DNA of 47,275 bases, from the NCBI GenBank assembly GCA_016209255.1, contig JACQWL010000048.1, positions 1-47,275 on the forward strand, written 5' to 3'. A program made the translations under genes and the position numbers. The notes beneath the pieces are model-generated. The model did no database searches. It saw only the letters and a list, made by a program, of their open reading frames with translations, and had not been told where the DNA came from. The stretch comes from Verrucomicrobiota bacterium. GTDB lineage: Bacteria > Verrucomicrobiota > Verrucomicrobiia > Opitutales > Opitutaceae. Below, piece after piece: positions 24,881 through 33,314 of the stretch. Within the stretch, counting starts at the first letter, position 1. Each line of letters begins with the position of its first letter.

Positions 24881-26422
24881 CTACTTGAATTGAAACGAAA
24901 AGAGATCGCTGTCCTTGAGCTCAAAACGCAGGCGGATGGGCTTGCCCGCCAACGCACTCACGTCGCCCCCACCCGTCCACCCGACCGCCCGATCGAGGGT
25001 ATCGCCGAAAATCGGCGGACAATCTTCCAACGCGAAACCGGGCAACGGCCTCCCCTTTTCGTCCTGAAGTTCGACCCGGATGTTCCCCGCGGCCGAGGTG
25101 GAAAAATTGAGATTAAGGCTCCGGCCCGCGAATCGGATCGGTTTGCTGATGACCTCGCCCCCGCTCATCGGCGCCTGCGCCGAAACGAAGCCATCGAGCC
25201 GCAGCGTATAGCGGCGGAGCGTGCTGCTCGTGCCGACCCCGTAGCTTTCGATCGCATAGAGCGAGAGTTCGTTGGGCGCACCCTCCAGCGCCGACTTTGT
25301 CTCCACGAGATGCCAACCGGCGAGCTGGTGCGGATAATGCCACGTTCCCTCACGTTCGATGCCGGGCCGGATGAAGGCCTCATTCCAGCGCTTGAATTCC
25401 ACGCCATCCCGGCTGGCCATCAGGAGACTCTCGCAGATCGCGGTGCCGTAGCGCTCGACGATGCCCGCCTTCAACTCCCGGTGCGCCTGGTCCGGCAGCG
25501 CCCGCATCGAATCGGACCACCCGCGCTCGACGTAGCGCTGGGGGAGCCCGATCAACAGATGGGGGGCCCGGTCGTAGGGCTTGACGGCATTGGTGTAGAG
25601 CTGCTCCGGCGGCGAATCGACATAGCGCAGATCCGCCTGCCGGCTCCAATGGATGAAATCCTTCGAAGTGGCCGTCCGGATGGAGCGAATGCCCTTGGGT
25701 TTCCAGTCGTTGTCGTTGGTCACGCCGCCGGTGAAGTAGCGCCAATACGCCCGGTACTCACCGCGCACACCGTCCCAAAACGCCAGGTTCTGCGAGTCGA
25801 ACGCGCCGTCGGTGATCACGGGCGCGGTGCTCATGGGCGACCAATGAAGCCCGTCCGGCGAGGCGAAGGCCAGCAAGCCCAGCGGCTTCTTCGAACGGAT
25901 GATCGCCTTGTAGCGCTCCGTCGGCTTGGCCGCGGGATTCTCGTCCTTGAACACCGCCGGGTGCCCGGCATCAGCGTTCACCCCCTGAAACGTGCCGCTG
26001 AGCAGTACGATGTTGTTCGCCTTCGAGCCTTGGAACTCATGCAGGCCGAGTTCGGGCCGGCGCCAGTGAATGCCATCGTCGCTCCCGGCAAAACAAAGAA
26101 AATTGTTGCTCGTGCGCGCCTTCCCGGGGGTGAAGGTGATCTGCCACCCGCGATAGTACATGCGGTAGCGATCACCATCCTTGAAAATGCTGTGGTAGGC
26201 GCTGGCGTTGCCCTCCCACGGTCGGTCGTGCTTGATCACGACTTCCCGCGCGACCGGGTGATGCAGCCGCAGCTCCGCCTTACCCTGAAGCTGATCCACG
26301 AGAAAACCGTCGATCCACAGTTCACGCCGGGAGCCGACGTCGATCACGTCTGACGAAGCGGCGAAGGCCAAGGATGAAACGGCCCATGCCATCAGGAACA
26401 CCCGAACGGGAATATTCTTCAT
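24881..26422 (-). CDS. Secreted beta-propeller glycosidase-like protein (GH43/GH32-like)
   Basis: 513 residues with a signal peptide (MKNIPVRVFLMAWAVSSLAF, cleavage near AAS). RRELWIDGFLVDQ opens the five-bladed propeller. Repeated blade motifs follow (YHSIFKDGDRYRMYYRGW, FAGSDDGIHWRRPELGL, AFASPDGLHW, LLMASRDGVEFKRW), then a C-terminal beta domain ending KDSDLFSFQFK. This fold is shared by GH32, GH43, GH68 and related families and is abundant in verrucomicrobia, but no enzyme activity is established for this group. It is probably periplasmic. Its stop directly touches the decayed esterase. The next gene upstream encodes a related propeller. The C-terminus looks natural. Confidence 0.75.
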   Translation of the reverse strand: MKNIPVRVFLMAWAVSSLAFAASSDVIDVGSRRELWIDGFLVDQLQGKAELRLHHPVAREVVIKHDRPWEGNASAYHSIFKDGDRYRMYYRGWQITFTPGKARTSNNFLCFAGSDDGIHWRRPELGLHEFQGSKANNIVLLSGTFQGVNADAGHPAVFKDENPAAKPTERYKAIIRSKKPLGLLAFASPDGLHWSPMSTAPVITDGAFDSQNLAFWDGVRGEYRAYWRYFTGGVTNDNDWKPKGIRSIRTATSKDFIHWSRQADLRYVDSPPEQLYTNAVKPYDRAPHLLIGLPQRYVERGWSDSMRALPDQAHRELKAGIVERYGTAICESLLMASRDGVEFKRWNEAFIRPGIEREGTWHYPHQLAGWHLVETKSALEGAPNELSLYAIESYGVGTSSTLRRYTLRLDGFVSAQAPMSGGEVISKPIRFAGRSLNLNFSTSAAGNIRVELQDEKGRPLPGFALEDCPPIFGDTLDRAVGWTGGGDVSALAGKPIRLRFELKDSDLFSFQFK

Positions 26423-26519
26423 ATGAAGGTCAGATTGGCAAAAAGATTTCAGCCGATGCTCGTGGGACCATTCCGGTTGCGATCCTTCCCTCCCAACCGG
26501 GATGAAACGGCTCCAGTGC

Positions 26520-27974
26520 TCACTCCCAATTCTCGATCCGGGATAACTTCACCGGATCTGGACCGAACGAAAACGCATACAATTCCGCACCTTCCTCCAG
26601 CGTGAAGGCCAAACGGAACGCGCTCCCCGGATGGAGGTGTTTCCCAGTCAGGGTGGGCATCCTCACTCCGTCGGTGTCGATCGTTGTCGCCACGGCGACG
26701 GGTCGCAGGTACTCATCCAGCACCTGAACCGTGACCCGCCCGCGGCTGTTGAGATACAGCGTGGTTTCATCGGCGGCGAGTGAAACCGATTTCGTCACGA
26801 GCCGGGCTTTTGCCCGGTCTGGAACCAGGGCGGCAAATCCGTCCCGGCGCAGGGTTGCGAGGCCAATGGCCGAACGGCTCGACCAAGCGTTGCCACCATC
26901 GAAGCCCGAATAATAAACATAGGTCGAATCGCCGCGAGAAACCGGCCGTTGGACGAAAATAACGCAGCCCGAGTCCCAGGCTCCGGCCGGTCCGGGCAGC
27001 AGCTGCGGGGTCTGCGGGAAAGGCTCCGTCCATTCGATGCCATCGTAACTATAGGTGAGGCCAATCGACATCTGAACCCCGGCGCTGAATCCGGCGGGCC
27101 AGAATTGACCCAGGAGACCGATCAAGACCCGGCCACGATCCCAGACCGCAGCGCCCATGTGATTTTGCAGCGCTGCTTCACGAAAATAGGGATTGATCGG
27201 ATAGTGGAAGAGCGGTTTCGGATAAAGATCCCAACTGACCGCGTCCGGCGAGTGAAAGCCATACATGACCCGGCCGTGCGCCTTGCCGTCCGGCAGATGG
27301 AAATAGGGCGAGACACCCTGCCCCAGCACCCACCATTCCCGGTTGCGATGAAACAATCCGTAGGCTTCGAAGTGCCGAACCGAGATCGCCGGCTGCGGGT
27401 CGAATTCCCAACTCAAACCGTCTTTGCTCGTCAACACTTTGAAGGTGGCTCCCGACTGCCCCTTGGCGGCCGGGGTGCCGACGTCGGCCCGGAAGAATCC
27501 AGCGAGGGCCCGGTAAGCCTTGCCCGGCACGGTTTCATCCGGCACCACGACAAACGTAATGGGACCGCGTAACAATAGATTCGTGCCCGGCTCCAACCGA
27601 TCCAATTTCGGTTTGATCCAATGCACGCCATCCGGGCTTTCCGCGTAGCCCACCGCGTGGTCCTTGTACGTGCCCCCCGTCTTCATGGCCGTGTACCAAG
27701 CCCGGAGTTTGCCGTCCTCCGGAAACATGCTGGTATAACTGAGCCGATGCGAATCGGCCGCCTGGCCGGCACCGCGGGCGATGACCGGGTTGTCCGGATG
27801 TTTTTTCGGCGTTTGCAGCACCAACTTCGAGCCGGTGGTTTCCAGCCAGATTTCGTGTTCAAACGCGAAAAATGTCCGGAGCTTGGCGTGGGCGCGATCC
27901 TGGCCGAGCTCCGCGGCGGATCCCGAGAGGAGCCAGACGCAGCTCAACACCGCGGTAAGCCACGACGTGCGCAC
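26520..27974 (-). CDS. Secreted beta-propeller glycosidase-like protein, second copy
   Basis: 484 residues from a GTG at 27974. GTG is chosen because it opens a signal peptide (VRTSWLTAVLSCVWLLSGSA) and no ATG is suitable; the upstream codons are not protein-like. The propeller shows SYTSMFPEDGKLRAWYTAMK, YAESPDGVHWIKPKL, LTSKDGLSWEFDP and YGFHSPDAVSWDLYP, and it ends with a beta domain (RVTVQVLDEYLRPVAVATTI). It is distantly related to the neighbouring 513-residue protein and probably acts on the same polymer. The unusual start, with no clear ribosome-binding site, leaves open a lost 5' end. Confidence 0.7.
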   Translation of the reverse strand: MRTSWLTAVLSCVWLLSGSAAELGQDRAHAKLRTFFAFEHEIWLETTGSKLVLQTPKKHPDNPVIARGAGQAADSHRLSYTSMFPEDGKLRAWYTAMKTGGTYKDHAVGYAESPDGVHWIKPKLDRLEPGTNLLLRGPITFVVVPDETVPGKAYRALAGFFRADVGTPAAKGQSGATFKVLTSKDGLSWEFDPQPAISVRHFEAYGLFHRNREWWVLGQGVSPYFHLPDGKAHGRVMYGFHSPDAVSWDLYPKPLFHYPINPYFREAALQNHMGAAVWDRGRVLIGLLGQFWPAGFSAGVQMSIGLTYSYDGIEWTEPFPQTPQLLPGPAGAWDSGCVIFVQRPVSRGDSTYVYYSGFDGGNAWSSRSAIGLATLRRDGFAALVPDRAKARLVTKSVSLAADETTLYLNSRGRVTVQVLDEYLRPVAVATTIDTDGVRMPTLTGKHLHPGSAFRLAFTLEEGAELYAFSFGPDPVKLSRIENWE

Positions 27975-28252
27975 TGCCAGGAAACAGCGGCGGATTGAAA
28001 GGTGAGCCGGGCGCTTCGGCGCGCGGCTCCTAGGTGGTACGAACGATCCAACGGAGAAAACAGCCGCGCGCGGAGAGCACGGCCCACCCCGAACCGCCTC
28101 CAACCGGTTTCTCTCCGCCCCAAGCAAAACGCAGTTTGCAGTCGGGGCGGCATCGTTACGATTAAGCTCCCCTTCGCGACGAGGGCTCGTCGCTCGCGGC
28201 GGCACAAGTAGGTCCATCATGAAAGAATTATTGGGATCGGTTCGCGCCACCA

Positions 28253-31200
28253 CTAGAACTTCGCCGTTACGCCGGCGTTGAAGACAACTCCCGGCTTGGT
28301 CCTGATCCACGGCAATCCGTTCACCGCGCTGACATCTTCCCGGTTGGCCGCATTGTTCAGGTTGGCGACGTCGAGGTAGACATTGTACGTGCGGTTGATC
28401 CGGTAGTTTATCTTCATGTCGATTGAGAGACGCGCCATGCGTTTGAATTCGATTCCACCGCTGGCCAGGCCGATGCTGGCTCCCGGACTGGTGGCGCGGA
28501 AATTGCCCAGCAGCCGAAATTGCAGGCCGTAGTTGGAATACGAAATGCCGGCATTGGCAGTCCGCGGGACCATGCCCGGGAGTTTGGTCGACGTCACCAG
28601 GGTGCCGAAATTTCCGAGCGCTTGGAGCACGGTGAGATTCGCAAACGCGCCGAACCCCCGCCAAAATCCGGCGAGCTTGCTGAACTGCTGCTGGTAACCG
28701 AGCTCCACACCCCGAACCCGGGCGCTGCCGATGTTCATCGTCCTGGTCAACGTATAGCCTGCGTACATGCCGCTGCCATCGAGCCCTTCCGGCCCCAGGA
28801 TGGAGCTAAACGAGCGGAAGTAATTGCTGATCTCCTTCAGGAAGACGCCGGCGCTGAACAACCCGATCGGTTCGAAGTATTTCTCCACGCTGACATCGAA
28901 GTTGTTGGAAAAATACGGTTTCAGATCGGGATTGCCCACCGAGACCGAGCCCGCGGTGAGATTCTCGGTCAGGGTTGGCAGCAGGTTGCCCACGCCCGGA
29001 CGCGTGATGGAGCGGTTGTAGCTCGCACGAATGAGGAAGTTCTTCATCGGCTCGTAGACAAAGTGTACACCGGGGAAAACATTCTTATATTCGCCTTTGC
29101 CCTTCCGGGGTGCGACGAAGGAGCGCTGCGCCCGGGCCACGTCGGCCGCCACCACCGCCGGATCCAGGTTGGCGCCCCCGACGCTGTTGCCACCGAAGGC
29201 CGCGGTGGTGTTGCGGGTCCAGCCGGTGGCCGTCACCTTCGTGTTTTCGACGCGCAGGCCCGAGAGGATGCGGAGTTTTCCCAGATCGACCCGCCCGGAA
29301 ATGTAGCCCGCGGTGATCTTCTCGGCGAAATCGTTGTTCGCCCCGTTCGAGACGCTGTAGCTGTTGTAGGCATTGGCCGCCGTTTGCCCCCAGTAACCGC
29401 TGGTTGCATTGGTCGGGTCGTCGGCGCCACCGCTGCCGCCAAAATTCGTGAAGGGGAAGGGACCGTACCGCACTTCGCTCAATTTGAGCGACTGCTTCGC
29501 ATACGGAACCATGGAGTCGTCCGCGGAATTCGCCACCCGGTCCGCGCCCACGAAGGTGTACTGCGACTGCTTCGTCCTTTGTTTTCGCTGACTGTCGTTG
29601 TATTTCACGCCCACCTTGATCGAGGCGGGCGCCGCCGTGGCGAAGTTCTTGGTGAAATCCGCCCGTGCCCCATAGAGATCGTTGGGGGCCGATTGATCCG
29701 TACGGGTCCAGGTGGTCATGCGGTAGCTCGCCGGATCGTAAATCGATGGCCCGGCGGTCTGGGTAATGGAGGGGTACCACGCGTCCCCACCACGCCGGTC
29801 GACGGCCAGGCCGATGCCGGTGGACGTGGCCTGGACATCGTGGGTATTGAACAGCTGCAGATCGGCATGGGAGTAGTTGCCCCGCAGGCTGAGGGTCGCT
29901 GCTCCGCCGAACAGGGCGTGCTCGCTGCCGACATTGACGCCATAGTTGCGGGCGTCCCGCGGCGCCTGGACGATGCGAGGGTTGGCGATGGCCGTTGCCG
30001 TGGGCAACAGGGTCGAGGATTCATAGGTGCTGCCCGGGGCAAAGTTGGCGGGGGTGGCCGCGGCGTTGCCGATGCCGATGCGGAAAAGCTGCTGCAGTTG
30101 GTCGTTGGTGTTATACGAGAATTTGGCAAAAACATAGGAGTCGGGGCTTAGTCTGTAATCGATGCTTGCCCCGGTATTGATCGCCCTGGTTGGAGCCCAA
30201 AAATCCCCAAAACCAACGAAGCGAGTCAGCGGAGCACTCGAGTCCGGTGCCAGGTAATAGGAACTCAAACCGGCGTAGACGCTTCCGGCCTCTTCTTGCA
30301 GGGTGGTGTAGACCGATCGACTGACGTTGACCGCCACCCCCAGATTGTTCTTCCCCGAAAAAACACTGAACACATCCGAATAGCTCACCGCCACGAGCCC
30401 CAGGTCATCGGCAATTTTATCCTGGAAGGGACTGCCTTTGAATCGACGGTCGCGCCAGCCCAGGCCGAGATTGACCGTGATGTTCCGTCCAGCCTGCTCG
30501 AAGCCGCGCTTCGTCACCAGATTCACATAACCGGCGATGGCGTTGGCATCCTGATCCGGCGTCGGCGCCTTGATCAGCTCCACCGAACTGAGATTGCCGG
30601 TGCCGAATTGCTCCGGTTGGTAGACCCGGTTGGCGCTGGAGCCCTGGGAGTTGGCGACCGTTTCGCCGTCGATCAGCATGACGGAGAATTCCGAGGTCAT
30701 CCCGCGGACGGAGATGGATCGGATTTGATCGCCGGTGATGGTCTCGGCCGCGATGCCCGAGAGCCGTTGGAGCAACTCCGCGGGATTGGCGGCGGGATTG
30801 CCGAATGCGTCGATCGACGCCACCGTTTTCAGGTTGGGTGCCTGCCGCTGCAGCTGGATCGCCAACGCGTTGCCTTCGCGTTCACCCGTGACCGTGAACG
30901 GCGCCAGGGAGTAGATTTCGGACGTTAAATCGACATTCCGGGTCACCGTCACTCCCGGTGGCGCCTCGACGACAATGCGGGCCGTGTCCAATCCGGTGTA
31001 GGAAATCACCAGAGTCTGGTTCCCCGGCGGCACGTTGAGCGCGAACGCGCCAGCGAAGTCGGTAAGGGTCCTCAAATTTGTGCCCTCGACCTGGACCACG
31101 GCACTGCGGAGATAATCCCCGGTGGCGACGTTCTTCACCCGCCCCGTGACCTGGCCCATTTCCTGGATTGCACCCACCGGGCCACCGCTGGCGGCGACGC

Positions 31201-31270
31201 CGGAATGGGCCGGCCCCAGCGCCAGGGCGAGCCATGCAATCACGAGTGAGACTGGATTTCTTGGTTTCAT
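28253..31270 (-). CDS. TonB-dependent outer-membrane receptor
   Basis: 1005 residues, full length. In order: a signal peptide (to about 27), a carboxypeptidase-regulatory-like domain (GQVTGRVKNVATGDYLRSAV, about 39-115) and a plug domain. The plug has ISVRGMTSEFSVMLIDGETV and SSVELIKAPTPDQDANAIAG, followed by YVNLVTKRGF. A large 22-strand barrel follows, ending in a C-terminal Phe (VFNAGVTAKF) as the outer-membrane assembly machinery requires. Barrel signatures include SYNRSITRPGVGNLLPTLTE and GNPDLKPYFSNNFDVSVEKY. It should import oligosaccharides or other large ligands released by the neighbouring hydrolases. It is the first gene of the minus-strand cluster; the upstream gap carries a hairpin repeat. 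Confidence 0.92.
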   Translation of the reverse strand: MKPRNPVSLVIAWLALALGPAHSGVAASGGPVGAIQEMGQVTGRVKNVATGDYLRSAVVQVEGTNLRTLTDFAGAFALNVPPGNQTLVISYTGLDTARIVVEAPPGVTVTRNVDLTSEIYSLAPFTVTGEREGNALAIQLQRQAPNLKTVASIDAFGNPAANPAELLQRLSGIAAETITGDQIRSISVRGMTSEFSVMLIDGETVANSQGSSANRVYQPEQFGTGNLSSVELIKAPTPDQDANAIAGYVNLVTKRGFEQAGRNITVNLGLGWRDRRFKGSPFQDKIADDLGLVAVSYSDVFSVFSGKNNLGVAVNVSRSVYTTLQEEAGSVYAGLSSYYLAPDSSAPLTRFVGFGDFWAPTRAINTGASIDYRLSPDSYVFAKFSYNTNDQLQQLFRIGIGNAAATPANFAPGSTYESSTLLPTATAIANPRIVQAPRDARNYGVNVGSEHALFGGAATLSLRGNYSHADLQLFNTHDVQATSTGIGLAVDRRGGDAWYPSITQTAGPSIYDPASYRMTTWTRTDQSAPNDLYGARADFTKNFATAAPASIKVGVKYNDSQRKQRTKQSQYTFVGADRVANSADDSMVPYAKQSLKLSEVRYGPFPFTNFGGSGGADDPTNATSGYWGQTAANAYNSYSVSNGANNDFAEKITAGYISGRVDLGKLRILSGLRVENTKVTATGWTRNTTAAFGGNSVGGANLDPAVVAADVARAQRSFVAPRKGKGEYKNVFPGVHFVYEPMKNFLIRASYNRSITRPGVGNLLPTLTENLTAGSVSVGNPDLKPYFSNNFDVSVEKYFEPIGLFSAGVFLKEISNYFRSFSSILGPEGLDGSGMYAGYTLTRTMNIGSARVRGVELGYQQQFSKLAGFWRGFGAFANLTVLQALGNFGTLVTSTKLPGMVPRTANAGISYSNYGLQFRLLGNFRATSPGASIGLASGGIEFKRMARLSIDMKINYRINRTYNVYLDVANLNNAANREDVSAVNGLPWIRTKPGVVFNAGVTAKF

Positions 31271-31421
31271 GTTATTGGGAGATTCATCGCGAGCATCCGG
31301 CGGTTCTAATTTCTCGGGCGTTCACCTGGCGCACCACTGGAGCCGCGACGTGTGTTGCTAGGGACGGCAGGTTCACGCTTATCCTAAGTTGCGTTCAAGA
31401 TGACACGAATACCGGGCTTTT

Positions 31422-31490
31422 GTAGGAGCCTGCTTGCAGGCGATTTCACTGGTTTCGGACCGGCATTATCGCCTGCAAGCAGGCTCCTAC
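31422..31490. repeat. Hairpin repeat family A, copy 3
   Basis: A perfect 23-bp inverted repeat has arms 31422-31444 and 31468-31490 around a 23-base loop, identical in arms to the copy at 17863-17978. It lies between the full-length TonB receptor and the miniature one. The rest of the 31271-31529 gap holds nothing recognisable. Confidence 0.92.
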
Positions 31491-31529
31491 AGGCAGACCA
31501 ATTAGGCTCATCTTGAAAGCGAATTAGAA

Positions 31530-32252
31530 TCAGAACGCGATCCGGGCCGAGCAGCGGAAGGTGCGCCCGTCGCCCCAGGCCCCGGTGGAAAGCGCGTAGG
31601 AGCGGAAATAATCTCTGTCCATCACGTTGTTGATGTTCAGATTGAAATCGACGCTGCGCTTCCAGATTTTCGTGCGGTAGCCGAACATCAGGTTCGCCTT
31701 TTCGAAATTCCGATAAGAGGCCTGCTTGGTCAGTTGATTGATCAAGCCGCCCGCCGTGCCTTCGCCGTAGAGAAACGCTTGAGGGCCGCGCAGGAGTTCC
31801 ACGCGTTCGATGGCGTAACTGTCCGAGGTCCCGCCGTACCACGTGACGCCATTCCGGAGACGCAAATTGGCCAAAATGCCGCGGAAAACGAAGCCCTCGT
31901 TGGCGCTCTCGCCGTTGGTGTCGATTTCACCCGTGACCGCGAAAAACATGGCGTCGGAAATCTTGGTCGCAATCAGGTCGTCGAGCAGTTCGCGATTCAA
32001 GACGGAGATGGAATTGGGGGTGTCACGCAAATCCGCGAGGGTCCGGGAACCGGACACCGTCTGCGTGGACCGGTAGCCCTCGTCCTTGTCGCCCGTAACC
32101 TGGAAAATCGAGAGGACGACCGGTTCCTCCTTCGCGGCGCCCTGGGCTGGAGCTGGCGCCAGGCTTCCGGCCACATTCAAGGCGGCGCGGGTTGGCGCAA
32201 CCGCAAAGACGATCCAAACGATCAAAAGAACACGAGGGAGCTTGGGTTTCAT
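31530..32252 (-). pseudogene. Miniature TonB receptor: plug joined in frame to the barrel end
   Basis: 240 residues in one open frame. A signal peptide (to about 24) and a plug domain (FQVTGDKDEGYRSTQTVSG, DTPNSISVLNRELLDDL, RVELLRGPQAFLYGEGTAGG) pass at about residue 180 straight into a last-strand motif. That motif is MFGYRTKIWKRSVDFNLNIN, NVMDRDYFRSYALSTG and the terminal Phe. Normal receptors of this type have 700-1000 residues, so some 500 barrel residues are missing while the frame is kept. The junction is about 31690-31725. It may be an in-frame deletion product that is still expressed, but it cannot form a transport barrel. It is called a pseudogene on structural grounds. Confidence 0.8.
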
Positions 32253-32471
32253 GGTGCGGGAAGCTTCTGCGGAGACTCTGGGTAGTGCGCGGTGGAGTTG
32301 GGGCGGAATGCGGGGAGAGCCGGCACCGTCGGACGCGCGGACATGTTCGGTGGACAAATGGGTCTGGGGCGGGGGCATTGGCGTGATACGCCGACCCGAG
32401 GGCAGTTCAAGATCCAAACCGAAGGGCGGGAGTTGCGCCCGTGCCGCTTTCCGCCCTGACTGCTCGCGTTG

Positions 32472-33209
32472 ATGAACGCTGACGCTCCCGCTCCCGGCCG
32501 CACCCGGCTCCTGATGATCGACGACGACCGCAAGCTGTGCCGGCTCGTCGCCACGTACCTCGAACCGCTCGGCTTTGATGTCACCGCCGTCCACACCGGG
32601 CCTGAGGGCGTCGAACGCGCGACCACCGCGGGCGAAACGTGGCATGCCATCGTGCTCGACGTGATGCTGCCGGGGCTGGACGGATTCGAGGTGCTGAAAC
32701 GCATCCGCGCCCGCAGTACCGTGCCCGTGCTCATGCTCACCGCGCGCGGCGACGAAACCGATCGCATCGTCGGCCTCGAGGTCGGTGCCGACGATTATTT
32801 GCCGAAGACCTTCTCGACCCGCGAGCTGCTTGCCCGTCTGCGCGCCGTGCTCCGCCGCAGCGTCCTCAGCGCCGCGACCAAACCGGGCTCCGCGGCGCCG
32901 CCGGCGGAAATCGTCGTCGGCCCCCTGCGCCTCAATCTCGACGCCCGCTCCGCCGTGCTCGACACCACCCCGCTCGTCCTCACCCCGGTGGAGTTCGATT
33001 TGCTGGCGAGCCTCGCGAAGGCCCGCGGCCGGATCAAATCCCGCGAGGCGCTCCTCGATGAGTGCCGCGACCGCAATTACGACGTCTTCGATCGCTCGAT
33101 CGACGTCCACGTCTCCTCGCTCCGCAAGAAACTCGGCGACGATGCGAAGGAGCCGCGTTTCATCCGTACCGTGCGCTCGGCCGGTTACATGATGGTCGTG
33201 CCGGAGTGA
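32472..33209 (+). CDS. OmpR-family two-component response regulator
   Basis: 245 residues. The receiver domain (about 12-130) has the acidic pair LLMIDDDRK, the phosphoacceptor Asp in HAIVLDVMLPGLDGFE and TAR. The usual Lys-Pro switch motif reads LPKTFSTREL, so Pro is replaced by Thr. The winged-helix DNA-binding domain (about 150-245) has TPVEFDLLASLAK and SIDVHVSSLRKKLGD, ending FIRTVRSAGYMM. No sensor kinase gene follows; only about 105 bases separate it from glgA. It could regulate the glycogen cluster, which is an inference from position only. ATG 32472 is used; a TTG one codon earlier is possible. Confidence 0.92.
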   Translation: MNADAPAPGRTRLLMIDDDRKLCRLVATYLEPLGFDVTAVHTGPEGVERATTAGETWHAIVLDVMLPGLDGFEVLKRIRARSTVPVLMLTARGDETDRIVGLEVGADDYLPKTFSTRELLARLRAVLRRSVLSAATKPGSAAPPAEIVVGPLRLNLDARSAVLDTTPLVLTPVEFDLLASLAKARGRIKSREALLDECRDRNYDVFDRSIDVHVSSLRKKLGDDAKEPRFIRTVRSAGYMMVVPE

Positions 33210-33314
33210 TGGGGCGCGAGGACTTCTTTCCGCGTCGGGGACCGCGGAACGCCGGGCTCGATTCATAGTGCTCGCGCTATCCGGTGGCTGCGCCATCCTG
33301 CCACCAGCAATCGC

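Noticed and set aside
33210-33268. Remnant of a sensor kinase start after the response regulator
   Set aside because: The short frame MGREDFFPRRGPRNAGLDS shows no kinase-like membrane segment or motif.
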